NCBI GenBank assembly: GCA_027036755.1
Contig: JALWDV010000125.1
Coordinates: 1 to 16,171 of the forward strand
Direction of reading: 5' to 3'
Length of the DNA stretch: 16,171 nt
Origin: Anaerolineae bacterium
GTDB lineage: Bacteria > Chloroflexota > Anaerolineae > J102
Both the position numbers and the translations under genes were made by a program. Below, piece by piece: positions 7,234 through 13,943 of the stretch. The notes under the pieces are model-generated. The model was not told the DNA's origin, did not search any database, and was given only the letters and a program-made list of their open reading frames with translations. The number at the start of each line of letters is the position of its first letter. Position 1 is the stretch's first letter.

Positions 7234-7805
7234 CAGAATTCTATCCCCGCCTGCGCAGTAATGCCCTGTTCCTTGTACGGATGCTTGATCTCACACATCT
7301 CGGTGACCAGATCCGCGTACTCGATAAGCGCCTGGGACGCGTAGCGTCCGGTGATGATGAGATGCAGCATGGGCGGTTTGTTGGCCTTCAGCCATGCGAT
7401 GACTTCGGACTCATCCAGCCACCCGAAATGGATGGTGTACGTGAACTCATCCAGCAGCAGCACGTCGTAATCGCCATGGAGGATGCGCTCCTGGGCCAGC
7501 TCCCATCCATGACGGGCCCGGCTGGCCGATTCATCGATGTCCCGGCTCTTCCAGGTCCAGCCGTCGCCGGTGACGATCCAATCGACGCCCATCTTCTTTG
7601 CGGCTTTTATCTCGCCATAACGGGCGTGTTCATTCTTCAGAAACTGGATGACGCCCACGCGCATCCCCCGGCCCCAGGCCCGCATCACAATGCCCAGCGC
7701 TGCGGTGGTCTTGCCTTTGCCATTGCCGGTGTTGACGATAACCAGGCCTTTCTTCTTGGATGCCCGGCGTTTCTCTGCGGCTGTTTGCTTGTCTGAAACG
7801 GTCAT
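7233..7805 (-). CDS. cobO: Cob(I)yrinic acid a,c-diamide adenosyltransferase
   Basis: This enzyme transfers the adenosyl group of ATP to the cobalt of reduced corrinoids (BtuR/CobO/CobP family). The 190 residues are close to E. coli BtuR. The P-loop GNGKGKTT is at residues 27-34, the VLLLDEF segment at 115-121, TGR at 152-154, and the conserved C-terminal HPYKEQGITAQAGIEF ends the protein. The upstream in-frame extension is rejected because it would be translated from the riboswitch. The ATG at 7805 is served by GAGGG 7 nt upstream, which is also the 3' arm of the terminator hairpin. It is the first gene of the cobO-cobQ unit. It may act in salvage as well as synthesis, since few other B12 genes are near. 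Confidence 0.96.
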   Translation of the reverse strand: MTVSDKQTAAEKRRASKKKGLVIVNTGNGKGKTTAALGIVMRAWGRGMRVGVIQFLKNEHARYGEIKAAKKMGVDWIVTGDGWTWKSRDIDESASRARHGWELAQERILHGDYDVLLLDEFTYTIHFGWLDESEVIAWLKANKPPMLHLIITGRYASQALIEYADLVTEMCEIKHPYKEQGITAQAGIEF

Positions 7806-7835
7806 AAAAAAGCCCTCGTCGGAGAGGGACAAGGG
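7806..7835 (-). terminator. Riboswitch expression platform: terminator hairpin abutting the cobO start
   Basis: On the minus strand CCCTC (7824-7828) pairs with GAGGG (7813-7817) across a 6-nt loop, then C and six T residues run straight into the ATG of cobO. The GAGGG arm is also the ribosome site, so the hairpin could block both transcription and translation. Just 5' of it, CCCTTGTCC (7827-7835) can pair with GGACAGGGG (7856-7864) to form a competing antiterminator. Confidence 0.75.
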
Positions 7836-7881
7836 CGAAGACGCAATGCGCCCGACCCCTGTCCGCGCAGGATGTCGGTGA

Positions 7882-7990
7882 CTGATCACGCCGGGCGTTC
7901 TGGCTTGAACCGAAGTTCTCACAGTTGCGGGACAGCGCCGGATTTTCACCGGACTTCCCCCGGCATCCCCTGGGGATGACGCGTGATCAG
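7882..7990 (-). ncRNA. Cobalamin riboswitch aptamer
   Basis: The minus-strand RNA has a 9-bp closing helix CTGATCACG (7982-7990) / CGTGATCAG (7882-7890). Inside are the family landmarks in order: GGGGGAAGTCCGGTGAAAAT, CCGGCGCTGTCCCGCAACTG, and a GCCAGAACGCCCGGC segment near the 3' side. These match the conserved adenosylcobalamin aptamer core. It precedes cobO by about 77 nt and should shut off cobO-cobQ when the cofactor is abundant. Confidence 0.93.
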
Positions 7991-8011
7991 ACGAAATGAT
8001 TGGTGGCTGTA

Positions 8012-8040
8012 ATCATAGATCAATTTGCGACAACGCGCAA
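8012..8040 (-). promoter_or_regulatory. Candidate promoter for the riboswitch-cobO-cobQ transcript
   Basis: Minus-strand TTGCGC (8035-8040), a 17-nt spacer and TATGAT (8012-8017) give a good sigma-70-like promoter. It would start RNA near 8005, about 15 nt before the aptamer. The -10 box overlaps the stop codon of the upstream NUDIX gene. Confidence 0.6.
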
Positions 8041-8591
8041 AGCCCGAACATGATGCTGGCCGCCGCACCCGTCGTGCCCACCCGACCATCGAACAGCGCC
8101 TCCCGCAGCGATGCGGCCGTCATCAGCATCGGTTTCACTTCGGCCAGATCGCCCGCGTCGGGCTCGGCCACCTGGCGCAGGCCCGTGGCCAGAAAATGAT
8201 GTCCCACGCTCATGCCGCGATTGCCGTCGTCATGGGTGACGGCCAGCAAGCGAAACGCCTCAGCCTCGTAACCGGTCTCCTCCAGCAGCTCGCGTCGCGC
8301 CGCGGCCAGCGCGTCCTCGCCCGGATCCATCATGCCGGCCGGAACTTTGAGCACCACCCGGCCCGGGCCATGCTTGTATTCCTCGATGGCCACCACCAGC
8401 CCATCGGGCCGCACGCCAAAGACAGCCACGTAGGAGGGCGCTTCCGCCCGCAGATAATCGGTGACGATGCGGCCATCGGGCAATTGCACATCCTGCTCAT
8501 ACACCCGCAGCCACGGCGGGCGATCCAGGATGAGCCTCTCGCGCAGCACCTTCCAGGCGTGGGCGGAGGCGGGAGAGTCTGACTTGGTCAT
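8013..8591 (-). CDS. NUDIX hydrolase (ADP-ribose pyrophosphatase-like)
   Basis: This cytoplasmic hydrolase probably cleaves a nucleoside diphosphate linked to another group, such as ADP-ribose. The 192 residues contain a full Nudix box at 86-108: Gly86, Glu92, Arg100-Glu101-Leu102, Glu104-Glu105 and Gly107, with Tyr108 in the final aliphatic position. The preceding KVPAG (82-86) and the length fit the ADP-ribose pyrophosphatase group, but the substrate is not decided by sequence. The ATG at 8591 has GAGGA 7 nt upstream. The gene ends where the promoter of the cobO riboswitch begins, so read-through into the B12 operon is possible, though nothing links the functions. Confidence 0.88.
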   Translation of the reverse strand: MTKSDSPASAHAWKVLRERLILDRPPWLRVYEQDVQLPDGRIVTDYLRAEAPSYVAVFGVRPDGLVVAIEEYKHGPGRVVLKVPAGMMDPGEDALAAARRELLEETGYEAEAFRLLAVTHDDGNRGMSVGHHFLATGLRQVAEPDAGDLAEVKPMLMTAASLREALFDGRVGTTGAAASIMFGLCALSQIDL

Positions 8592-8609
8592 GGGATTTCC
8601 TCAACTATC

Positions 8610-8726
8610 GTAATTGCTAACCCGGACAAGCCGGAATCAAAAAAGCTGATCTCACGCAAAGTCGCCAAGACGCCAAGTTTTTTCATTGCCTCTTTTTTCC
8701 TTTGCGACTCTGCGACTTTGCGTGAG
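8610..8726. repeat. Dispersed-repeat cluster with CTCACGCAAAGTCGC inverted repeat
   Basis: CTCACGCAAAGTCGC (8651-8665) is repeated as its exact complement at 8712-8726, around a T-rich centre. To the left, GTAATTGCTAAC (8610-8621) is one base off the GTAACTGCTAAC motif that brackets repeats at 14347 and elsewhere. The remaining gap to 8836 contains no gene I can support; some of it may be decayed coding sequence from the reductase fragment. Confidence 0.65.
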
Positions 8727-8836
8727 ACATTTTCTTGCCCAGTGGGCCAAGATTCTAGGCATCTTCCGAGACCTGTGCTCAGAAGATGTGGCCCTTTTGG
8801 GCAGCATAGAGCAAGACGCCCGCCGCCAGCGCCGGG

Positions 8837-8858
8837 GATCGAGACTTTTTTCTCGATC
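8837..8858. repeat. Hairpin GATCGAGA / TCTCGATC
   Basis: An 8-bp perfect stem (8837-8844 with 8851-8858) encloses the six-base loop CTTTTT. It lies immediately after the stop codon of the truncated reductase-like ORF. The T run is in the loop on the plus strand, so it is not a standard terminator. Confidence 0.5.
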
Positions 8859-9116
8859 TCAATGCGCTAAGCGCCTAACGCACTCGACTTTGGGCCGCAA
8901 AAAGTCACGAAAAGGCAGCCGGATGCTGAAGCCCGCCTCCTGGATGGCGATGGGATAGAACGTGCGGCGCAGATAGGGAACATCTCCCCATCCTGTCTGG
9001 ATGAGCACCGCCTGACCGGGCGAGAGTCGAGTCGCCAGTTCGGGCGCGCGCAGATGCAGAATCTGCACAGCGCCGCTGGTTTCGCGCGCTTCGATCTCAG
9101 CCCCGGTCTGTATCAT
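8859..9116 (-). pseudogene. Truncated flavin reductase-like (PyrK/FNR-type) N-terminal fragment
   Basis: The 85-residue product matches only the start of the ferredoxin-reductase fold found in dihydroorotate dehydrogenase electron-transfer subunits (PyrK). An opening beta-strand region (ILHLRAPELATRLSPGQAVLI) leads to LRRTFYPIAI, which resembles the FAD-binding LRRPFSIA segment. Intact relatives are about 230-280 residues with an NAD-binding half and, in PyrK, a Cys-rich iron-sulfur tail; none of that follows. The frame stops at a hairpin in repeat-rich DNA. The ATG at 9116 has GGAGG only one base away; a TTG at 9146 overlapping the regulator gene is the alternative start. It lies 13 bp downstream of the Crp-like gene and was probably co-transcribed with it. 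A genuine small protein cannot be excluded. Confidence 0.55.
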
Positions 9117-9129
9117 GCCTCCGCCCCCA

Positions 9130-9873
9130 TCATCGTCCCCGGGCAATGGCTTCCAGCCCCTCGATATCCAGCAGAATGGTGCGCCCCTTGTAGTTGCGAG
9201 TCAAACCGCTCTTCCTGAACCGGCTCATCACGCGGATGGCCGTCTCCACCGTAGTGCCGGTCATTTCCGCGATATCCTGCCGGGTGAGATGGATATCGAT
9301 CATGACGCCATCGCCCTCGGGCGCGGGCGCGCCGCCCAGGTCTTTCAGACGCAGCAAGGCCCGGGCGATGCGCTGCTCCACCCGATCCACCGCCAGACTG
9401 CGCACCAGTTCGTTACACAGCCGCAACCTGCGATTGAGTTCAAGGATGACCTCGAAGGAGACCGCGGGGTAGCGGTGGATGATCTCCATCAGATCATTGC
9501 GGGTGATGGTGACCACCGCGGTGTCTTCCAGGGTGACGGCGGTCATGGAGTAGGGACGCCCGTCGAAGATGGCCATCTCACCGATGAGCTGCCTGGGCCC
9601 CAGCACCGTCACCACCACATCCCGCCCCTGATCGGTGTGGCGAACCAGCTTCACCCGCCCGCTCCAGATGATATACAGGGCCTCGGGCGGATCGCCCTGG
9701 AAAAAAAGATAAGAATCTGCCGGATAGCAATGGCCATGGAGATACCTGGCCACGTCCTCCCAGTCTCTTTCAGAAAGGGATTTGAATAGCGGCGTCTTAC
9801 GGACGCCCTGCATCATCTCCCACTTCATTTTTTCGAGACGGGAACTGGAACGGCTGGAAGAAGTCTTTTTCAT
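9130..9873 (-). CDS. Crp/Fnr-family transcriptional regulator
   Basis: This is a 247-residue DNA-binding regulator. Residues 25-125 form a cyclic-nucleotide-binding-type beta-roll (TPLFKSLSE at 27-35, FFQGDPPEALYIIWSGRVKL at 57-76, LIGEMAIFDGRPYS at 96-109). A long dimerisation helix follows (about 134-160), then a winged helix-turn-helix at 195-235 (LTRQDIAEMTGTTVETAIRV). The phosphate-binding cassette keeps Glu99 but has Tyr108 where Crp has the cAMP-contacting Arg, and there is no N-terminal cysteine cluster as in Fnr, so the signal is unknown. The start is uncertain: the ATG at 9873 is preferred, with ATG at 9828 or 9816 and a GTG at 9903 possible. A truncated flavin reductase-like gene follows it. 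Confidence 0.88.
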   Translation of the reverse strand: MKKTSSSRSSSRLEKMKWEMMQGVRKTPLFKSLSERDWEDVARYLHGHCYPADSYLFFQGDPPEALYIIWSGRVKLVRHTDQGRDVVVTVLGPRQLIGEMAIFDGRPYSMTAVTLEDTAVVTITRNDLMEIIHRYPAVSFEVILELNRRLRLCNELVRSLAVDRVEQRIARALLRLKDLGGAPAPEGDGVMIDIHLTRQDIAEMTGTTVETAIRVMSRFRKSGLTRNYKGRTILLDIEGLEAIARGR

Positions 9874-9921
9874 CGTCACAGAAGCCAATGATGGCAGATG
9901 CACAGCATGATCTGAGCCTCA

Positions 9922-9930
9922 ATTTTATCA
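9922..9930 (-). promoter_or_regulatory. Extended -10 promoter candidate for the Crp-like gene
   Basis: The minus strand reads TGATAAAAT, an extended -10 element (TGnTAAAAT), about 50 nt upstream of the preferred ATG. No convincing -35 box is present, as is usual for this class. Between here and 10050 I see only short palindromes such as AACCTTGAAGGTT. Confidence 0.4.
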
Positions 9931-10051
9931 TGAATCAACCGTGAAGGCTATATTGTGATCGATGTTACTGAATGAAGTACGCGACTATACAGCTCACATG
10001 TCAAACCTTGAAGGTTAGGGCCGCCAACAGGCGACACGCCAAGACCGTAAA

Positions 10052-10070
10052 ACGTCAAGCGTCAAACGTC
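10052..10070. repeat. Single arm of the CGTCAAACGTC repeat
   Basis: The sequence has tandem CGTCAA units and resembles the 18-bp arms at 5330-5347 and 5407-5424 with one substitution over the shared part. No inverted partner was found nearby. Confidence 0.5.
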
Positions 10071-10125
10071 ACCCTGCTGTAACCAGCAATTTCAAATTTG
10101 GCCTGACGAAAAGCCCCTCTCCCGG

Positions 10126-10187
10126 CCTTATTTTTTCTCTATGTCCTCCGTGTCTCCGTATTGAAAAACCTTTTTGCAGTGCATCCA
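10126..10187 (+). repeat. 62-nt dispersed repeat, copy 1
   Basis: This 62-nt stretch matches 14643-14704 at 58 of 62 positions, all four differences being transitions. A third, more diverged copy lies inverted at 16084-16135. It holds a CTCCGTGTCTCCGT segment and ends in CTTTTTGCAGTGCATCCA. In copies 1 and 2 a promoter follows 35-45 nt downstream. Confidence 0.85.
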
Positions 10188-10222
10188 AAAAATTGAAACG
10201 CACCCGCAAAAAATCAGATGAT

Positions 10223-10250
10223 TTGATAAAGATGCGGAATCGTTTATAAT
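10223..10250 (+). promoter_or_regulatory. Promoter of the DtxR-FeoA gene (leaderless)
   Basis: TTGATA (10223-10228), a 16-nt spacer and a perfect TATAAT (10245-10250) make the best promoter in the window. Transcription would begin about 7 nt later, at 10257-10258, which is the first base of the ATG. No ribosome site is present, consistent with a leaderless mRNA. Confidence 0.8.
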
Positions 10251-10257
10251 CATAGAC

Positions 10258-11310
10258 ATGCCCAGTCCCCTCATCGCCCTCAGCGCCGGCATTCTTTTCC
10301 TGGCGGTTCTTGCCATCATCTTCTGGCCCGACCGCGGGCTCTACATCCGCTGGCAGCAGGCCCGACGCATGTCGGCCCGGGTGTTGCGAGAGGATGCGCT
10401 GAAGTATCTCTACGCGGGCGAGCTGGAAGGACGGGCCGTGACGCTTTCCAGCCTGGCCGGTGAGCTGGGCGTGAGCCTGGATGAGGCCGCCCGGCTGCTG
10501 GGGGAAATGACTCGCCTGGGGCTTGTGGAGGCCCGGGACGACGCGTATGAGCTGACCGTCACCGGCCGCGAGGTGGCGGTGCAGGTGCTGCGCGCCCACC
10601 GCCTGTGGGAGCAATATCTGCATGATTTCACCGGATACAGCGAGGAGGAGTGGCACGCCCGGGCCGAGGAGCAGGAACATCGCCTGGGGCCAGACGAGGT
10701 GGCCGCGCTGGATGAGCGTCTCGGACATCCCCTCTACGATCCACATGGCGATCCCATCCCCACCGTCGAAGGAGAGGTGGCCGCGCCCAAGACCATCCCT
10801 CTTTCGCAGCTCGAACCCGGGGATATCGCCCGGGTGGAGCATCTGGAGGATCAGCCGGAGATCGTATACGCCCAACTGGTGGCCGAGGGCCTGCACCCGG
10901 GCATGGAGGTGCTGCTGCTGGAGAAAACGCCGCAACGCATCCGATTTTTATCCCGGGGAGATGAGCATGTGCTGGCGCCGGTGCTGGCCGCCAATGTCTT
11001 TGTGCGGCCCGCGCCCAAAGAGAAAGCGGCCGAGGTGGCCGCGCCCCTGGGCGACCCGCTTTCATCGCTGAAGCCGGGAGAAGAGGCCGAGATCGTCGAC
11101 ATCAGTCGCACCATGCGCCCAGTGGAGCGACGCCGCCTGCTGGATTTGGGCGTGCTGCCCGGAACCAAAATCCGGGCGGAGTTCGTCAGCCCCACCGGCG
11201 ACCCCGTGGCCTACATGATCCGCGGCGCGCTCATCGCCCTGCGCCGGGAGCAGGCCGAGAAAATCTTCGTAAAAAAGCTGACATCGCCGTCCGGGAAAGG
11301 AATAAAATGA
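10258..11310 (+). CDS. Predicted membrane-anchored DtxR/MntR-family regulator with two FeoA domains
   Basis: The 350-residue protein joins four parts. Residues 5-23 are a hydrophobic helix ending in FWPDRG, predicted to be a membrane anchor. Residues 45-105 are the winged helix (VTLSSLAGELGVSLDEAARL). Residues 110-170 are the DtxR dimerisation/metal domain, ending in the family GHPLYDPHGDPIP. Two FeoA/SH3-like domains follow at about 183-250 (IPLSQLEPGDIARVEHL) and 267-340 (SSLKPGEEAEIVDI, then RRRLLDLGVLPGT). By alignment to DtxR/MntR, likely metal ligands are Asp46, His114, Glu137, Glu140 and His141. It lies 173 bp before feoB on the same strand, so it probably senses iron or manganese and controls or assists FeoB. 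DtxR usually has one SH3-like domain and is soluble, so the anchor and second FeoA are unusual. Confidence 0.88.
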   Translation: MPSPLIALSAGILFLAVLAIIFWPDRGLYIRWQQARRMSARVLREDALKYLYAGELEGRAVTLSSLAGELGVSLDEAARLLGEMTRLGLVEARDDAYELTVTGREVAVQVLRAHRLWEQYLHDFTGYSEEEWHARAEEQEHRLGPDEVAALDERLGHPLYDPHGDPIPTVEGEVAAPKTIPLSQLEPGDIARVEHLEDQPEIVYAQLVAEGLHPGMEVLLLEKTPQRIRFLSRGDEHVLAPVLAANVFVRPAPKEKAAEVAAPLGDPLSSLKPGEEAEIVDISRTMRPVERRRLLDLGVLPGTKIRAEFVSPTGDPVAYMIRGALIALRREQAEKIFVKKLTSPSGKGIK

Positions 11311-11336
11311 GGTAGGCTAATCCGGCCATGCGCCCA

Positions 11337-11423
11337 GCCGGAATTACGTTCCGGCGGGTTTACGCCACGCTTTTAGGACTGCGGACTGGCTCCTAACCAG
11401 CTTCGGCGGATCGCATATCCGCC
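11337..11423 (+). other. Two hairpins in the gap between the regulator and feoB
   Basis: GCCGGAA (11337-11343) / TTCCGGC (11349-11355) and GGCGGAT (11405-11411) / ATCCGCC (11417-11423) are perfect 7-bp stems with 5-nt loops. Neither is followed by a T tract, so read-through into feoB is likely. They may be mRNA-processing or attenuating structures. No strong promoter was found; TTGTCC (11442-11447) with TATTTA (11464-11469) is a weak candidate. Confidence 0.5.
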
Positions 11424-11483
11424 TTGACGCAAATTTTTCTCTTGTCCGCGTTCGTCCGCGTCCTATTTACCAAAACAGATATT

Positions 11484-13811
11484 ATGAGCGAGAGCAAGAC
11501 AAAGAGGAAAGACCCGAAAATAAACCTGACGCCGCCGCCCGCGGGCGCGGGATGCGCGACCTGTCCTGTCCACAATCTGGCCCACCTGCAAAAGCTGGGG
11601 GTGGATATGACCGATTGGGATTATGTGGTGGCCCTGGCCGGCAATCCCAATACGGGCAAAAGCACCACCTTCAACGCCCTCACCGGCCTCAAGCAGCACA
11701 CGGGCAACTGGCCCGGCAAGACGGTGACCCGGGCCGAAGGCGGTTTCGAATATGGCGGGCGTCGCTACAAGCTGGTGGATCTGCCCGGAACCTACTCGCT
11801 GCTGGCCACCAGCCTGGATGAGGAGATCGCGCGGGATTTCATCCTGTTTGGGCAGCCCGATGTGACCGTAGTCGTGGTGGACGCCACCCGGCTGGAGCGC
11901 AATCTCAATCTCACCCTGCAGGTGCTGCAGATCACCAATCGGGTGGTGGTGGCGCTGAATCTGATGGACGAGGCCCGGCGCAAGGGCATCCAGGTGGACG
12001 AGCGGCGGCTGGCCCGCGATCTGGGTGTGCCAGTTGTTCCCATGGCCGCACGCCAGGGAGAGGGCATCCCCGAGCTGCTGCAAGCCATCGATGACGTGGC
12101 CAATGGCCGCACCGCGGGCAAACCGCCTCGCATCAAGCTGCGCTCGCCCCAGGTGCGGCGGGCCGTGGCCGAACTGACGCCTCTCATCGAGCAGGCGTTC
12201 CCCGGGCTTCCCAACGCCCAATGGGTGGCCCTGCGCTTGCTGGACGCGGATCAGAGCATCATCGATGCCGTGAAAACTGGCGAGCTGGGGGATCTGAGCA
12301 AGGGCGCGGTCGAGGAAGACCTGATCGAGGAGGCCGGCGGCGGAATCACGGCCGCTGAGGCGGCGATGACGCCCGAACGCGAAGCGTTGATCGAAAAGCT
12401 GTTGGAAACGGCCACCCGGTTGCGGTGGGAGATCGGCGGAGATTTTCATGAGCAGATCATCGAAGACATCTACGCCGAGGCCGCTCGCATCGCCGAGCGG
12501 GCCGTGACGCGCCCGGGCGAGACCCCGCGCTTCGATCTGGATCGCACCATCGACCGCATCGTCACCAGCAAAATCTGGGGATTTCCCATTATGATCGGGC
12601 TGTTCGCCCTCATCTTCTGGCTGACCATCACCGGCGCCAATTATCCCTCCGATCTGCTGGCGGATTTGCTCATCGGCAAAATCTATCCCTTCCTCAAAGA
12701 GATGGCCAACGTCATGGGGCTGCCCTGGTGGCTCAGCGGCATCCTCATCGACGGCGCTTATCTGGCCACGGCCTGGGTGGTGAGCGTGATGCTGCCGCCC
12801 ATGGCGATTTTCTTCCCCCTCTTCACCCTGTTGGAGGATTTCGGGTATCTGCCCCGGCTGGCCTTCAATCTGGACGGGCTATTCCGCAAATCGGGCGCGC
12901 ATGGCAAGCAGGCGTTGAGCATGATGATGGGGTTTGGCTGCAACGCGGCCGGGGTGATCTCCACCCGCATTATCGACAGCCCCCGGGAGCGGCTCATCGC
13001 CATCATCACCAACAACTTCGCGCTGTGCAACGGGCGCTGGCCCACGCAGATTCTCATCGCTTCCCTGTTCATCGGCTCGCTGGTTCCGGCCTATCTGGCG
13101 GGCGTCGTCTCCGCGGCCGCGGTGGTGGGCGTGGCCCTGCTGGGCGTGCTGCTCACCTTCCTGGTCTCTTATTTTCTCTCGCACACCATGCTGCGCGGCG
13201 AGGTTTCCACCTTCAGCCTGGAGCTTCCCCCTTATCGCCCGCCCCGCATCCTGCAGACCATCTACACTTCCCTCATCGACCGCACCATCTACGTGCTATG
13301 GCGGGCCATCCTCTTCGCCGCGCCAGCGGGCCTGGTCATCTGGCTGCTGGCCAATGTACAGGCGGGGGGCCAGCCCATCGCCAACCATATCGTCGCCTGG
13401 CTGGACCCCATTGGCATCCTCATCGGCCTCAACGGCGTCATCCTGCTGGCCTATGTGGTGGCCATCCCGGCCAACGAGATCGTCATCCCCACGGTGCTGA
13501 TGCTGACGGTGCTGATGGCGGGCCTTTCTTACGGCAATGCGGAGGGCTCTCGCACCATCTTCGAGGTGAGTTCCACCGAAGACCTGATGCGCATCTTCCA
13601 GGCCGGCGGCTGGACCCTGCTGACCGCGGTGAATCTGATGGTGTTCAGCCTCATTCACAACCCGTGCAGCACCACCATCTACACCATTTACAAGGAGACG
13701 GGCAGCCGCAAGTGGACGACGGTGGCCGCGCTGCTGCCCCTGGCGTTGGGCTTCATCGTCACCTTCTTCATCGCCCAAATCTGGCGGCTGATCGCAATGC
13801 TGGCGGGGTGA
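11484..13811 (+). CDS. feoB: Ferrous iron transporter FeoB
   Basis: This is the inner-membrane Fe(II) importer, 775 residues. The cytoplasmic G domain has G1 GNPNTGKST (53-61), G3 DLPG (99-102) and G4 NLMD (159-162), with the helical spacer up to about 350. The membrane part (about 366-770) has two Gate-type halves: MGFGCNAAGVISTR (482-495) with NNFALCNGRWP (510-520), and a C-terminal HNPCSTTIYTIYKETG (725-740). The Cys/Asn-rich pore motifs belong to the NNF.xCNGR variant rather than the E. coli type. An extra N-terminal segment carries GCATCPVH (Cys24, Cys27, His30). The ATG at 11484 is preferred; a TTG 60 nt upstream would add a segment unlike FeoB. No clear ribosome site is seen. FeoA domains are supplied by the upstream regulator. 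Confidence 0.95.
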   Translation: MSESKTKRKDPKINLTPPPAGAGCATCPVHNLAHLQKLGVDMTDWDYVVALAGNPNTGKSTTFNALTGLKQHTGNWPGKTVTRAEGGFEYGGRRYKLVDLPGTYSLLATSLDEEIARDFILFGQPDVTVVVVDATRLERNLNLTLQVLQITNRVVVALNLMDEARRKGIQVDERRLARDLGVPVVPMAARQGEGIPELLQAIDDVANGRTAGKPPRIKLRSPQVRRAVAELTPLIEQAFPGLPNAQWVALRLLDADQSIIDAVKTGELGDLSKGAVEEDLIEEAGGGITAAEAAMTPEREALIEKLLETATRLRWEIGGDFHEQIIEDIYAEAARIAERAVTRPGETPRFDLDRTIDRIVTSKIWGFPIMIGLFALIFWLTITGANYPSDLLADLLIGKIYPFLKEMANVMGLPWWLSGILIDGAYLATAWVVSVMLPPMAIFFPLFTLLEDFGYLPRLAFNLDGLFRKSGAHGKQALSMMMGFGCNAAGVISTRIIDSPRERLIAIITNNFALCNGRWPTQILIASLFIGSLVPAYLAGVVSAAAVVGVALLGVLLTFLVSYFLSHTMLRGEVSTFSLELPPYRPPRILQTIYTSLIDRTIYVLWRAILFAAPAGLVIWLLANVQAGGQPIANHIVAWLDPIGILIGLNGVILLAYVVAIPANEIVIPTVLMLTVLMAGLSYGNAEGSRTIFEVSSTEDLMRIFQAGGWTLLTAVNLMVFSLIHNPCSTTIYTIYKETGSRKWTTVAALLPLALGFIVTFFIAQIWRLIAMLAG

Positions 13812-13943
13812 GGGAGCGAGGGCGGTTTTCAGTGTTCAAAGGGCGGCCGCGCACCGAAGAGAGAGGCGGGCGCGTGGATGAGCGGGCATTATGTGCGGAC
13901 ACGCGCGAGGCTGGCTTCGACGGGCGACGGACGGCCTTGGCCC
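13812..13943. other. Unassigned gap after feoB
   Basis: These 132 bp are GC-rich and read open in some frames but match nothing I recognise. No terminator for feoB with a T tract was found here. Repeat elements begin directly after it. Confidence 0.4.

Noticed and set aside
7806..7949. Longer cobO start adding 48 residues
   Set aside because: The extension would be translated from the riboswitch and terminator; the shorter ATG has a ribosome site and family-like length.
10223..10258. DtxR/MntR autoregulatory box in the regulator's own promoter
   Set aside because: Only a loose TGATAAA / TTTATAATCA symmetry is present; spacing does not match between arms, so it is not reported as a site.
10069..10935. 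Minus-strand ORF (288 codons) opposite the iron regulator
   Set aside because: It runs through the 62-nt repeat and the consensus promoter and has no domain; the plus frame is clearly coding.
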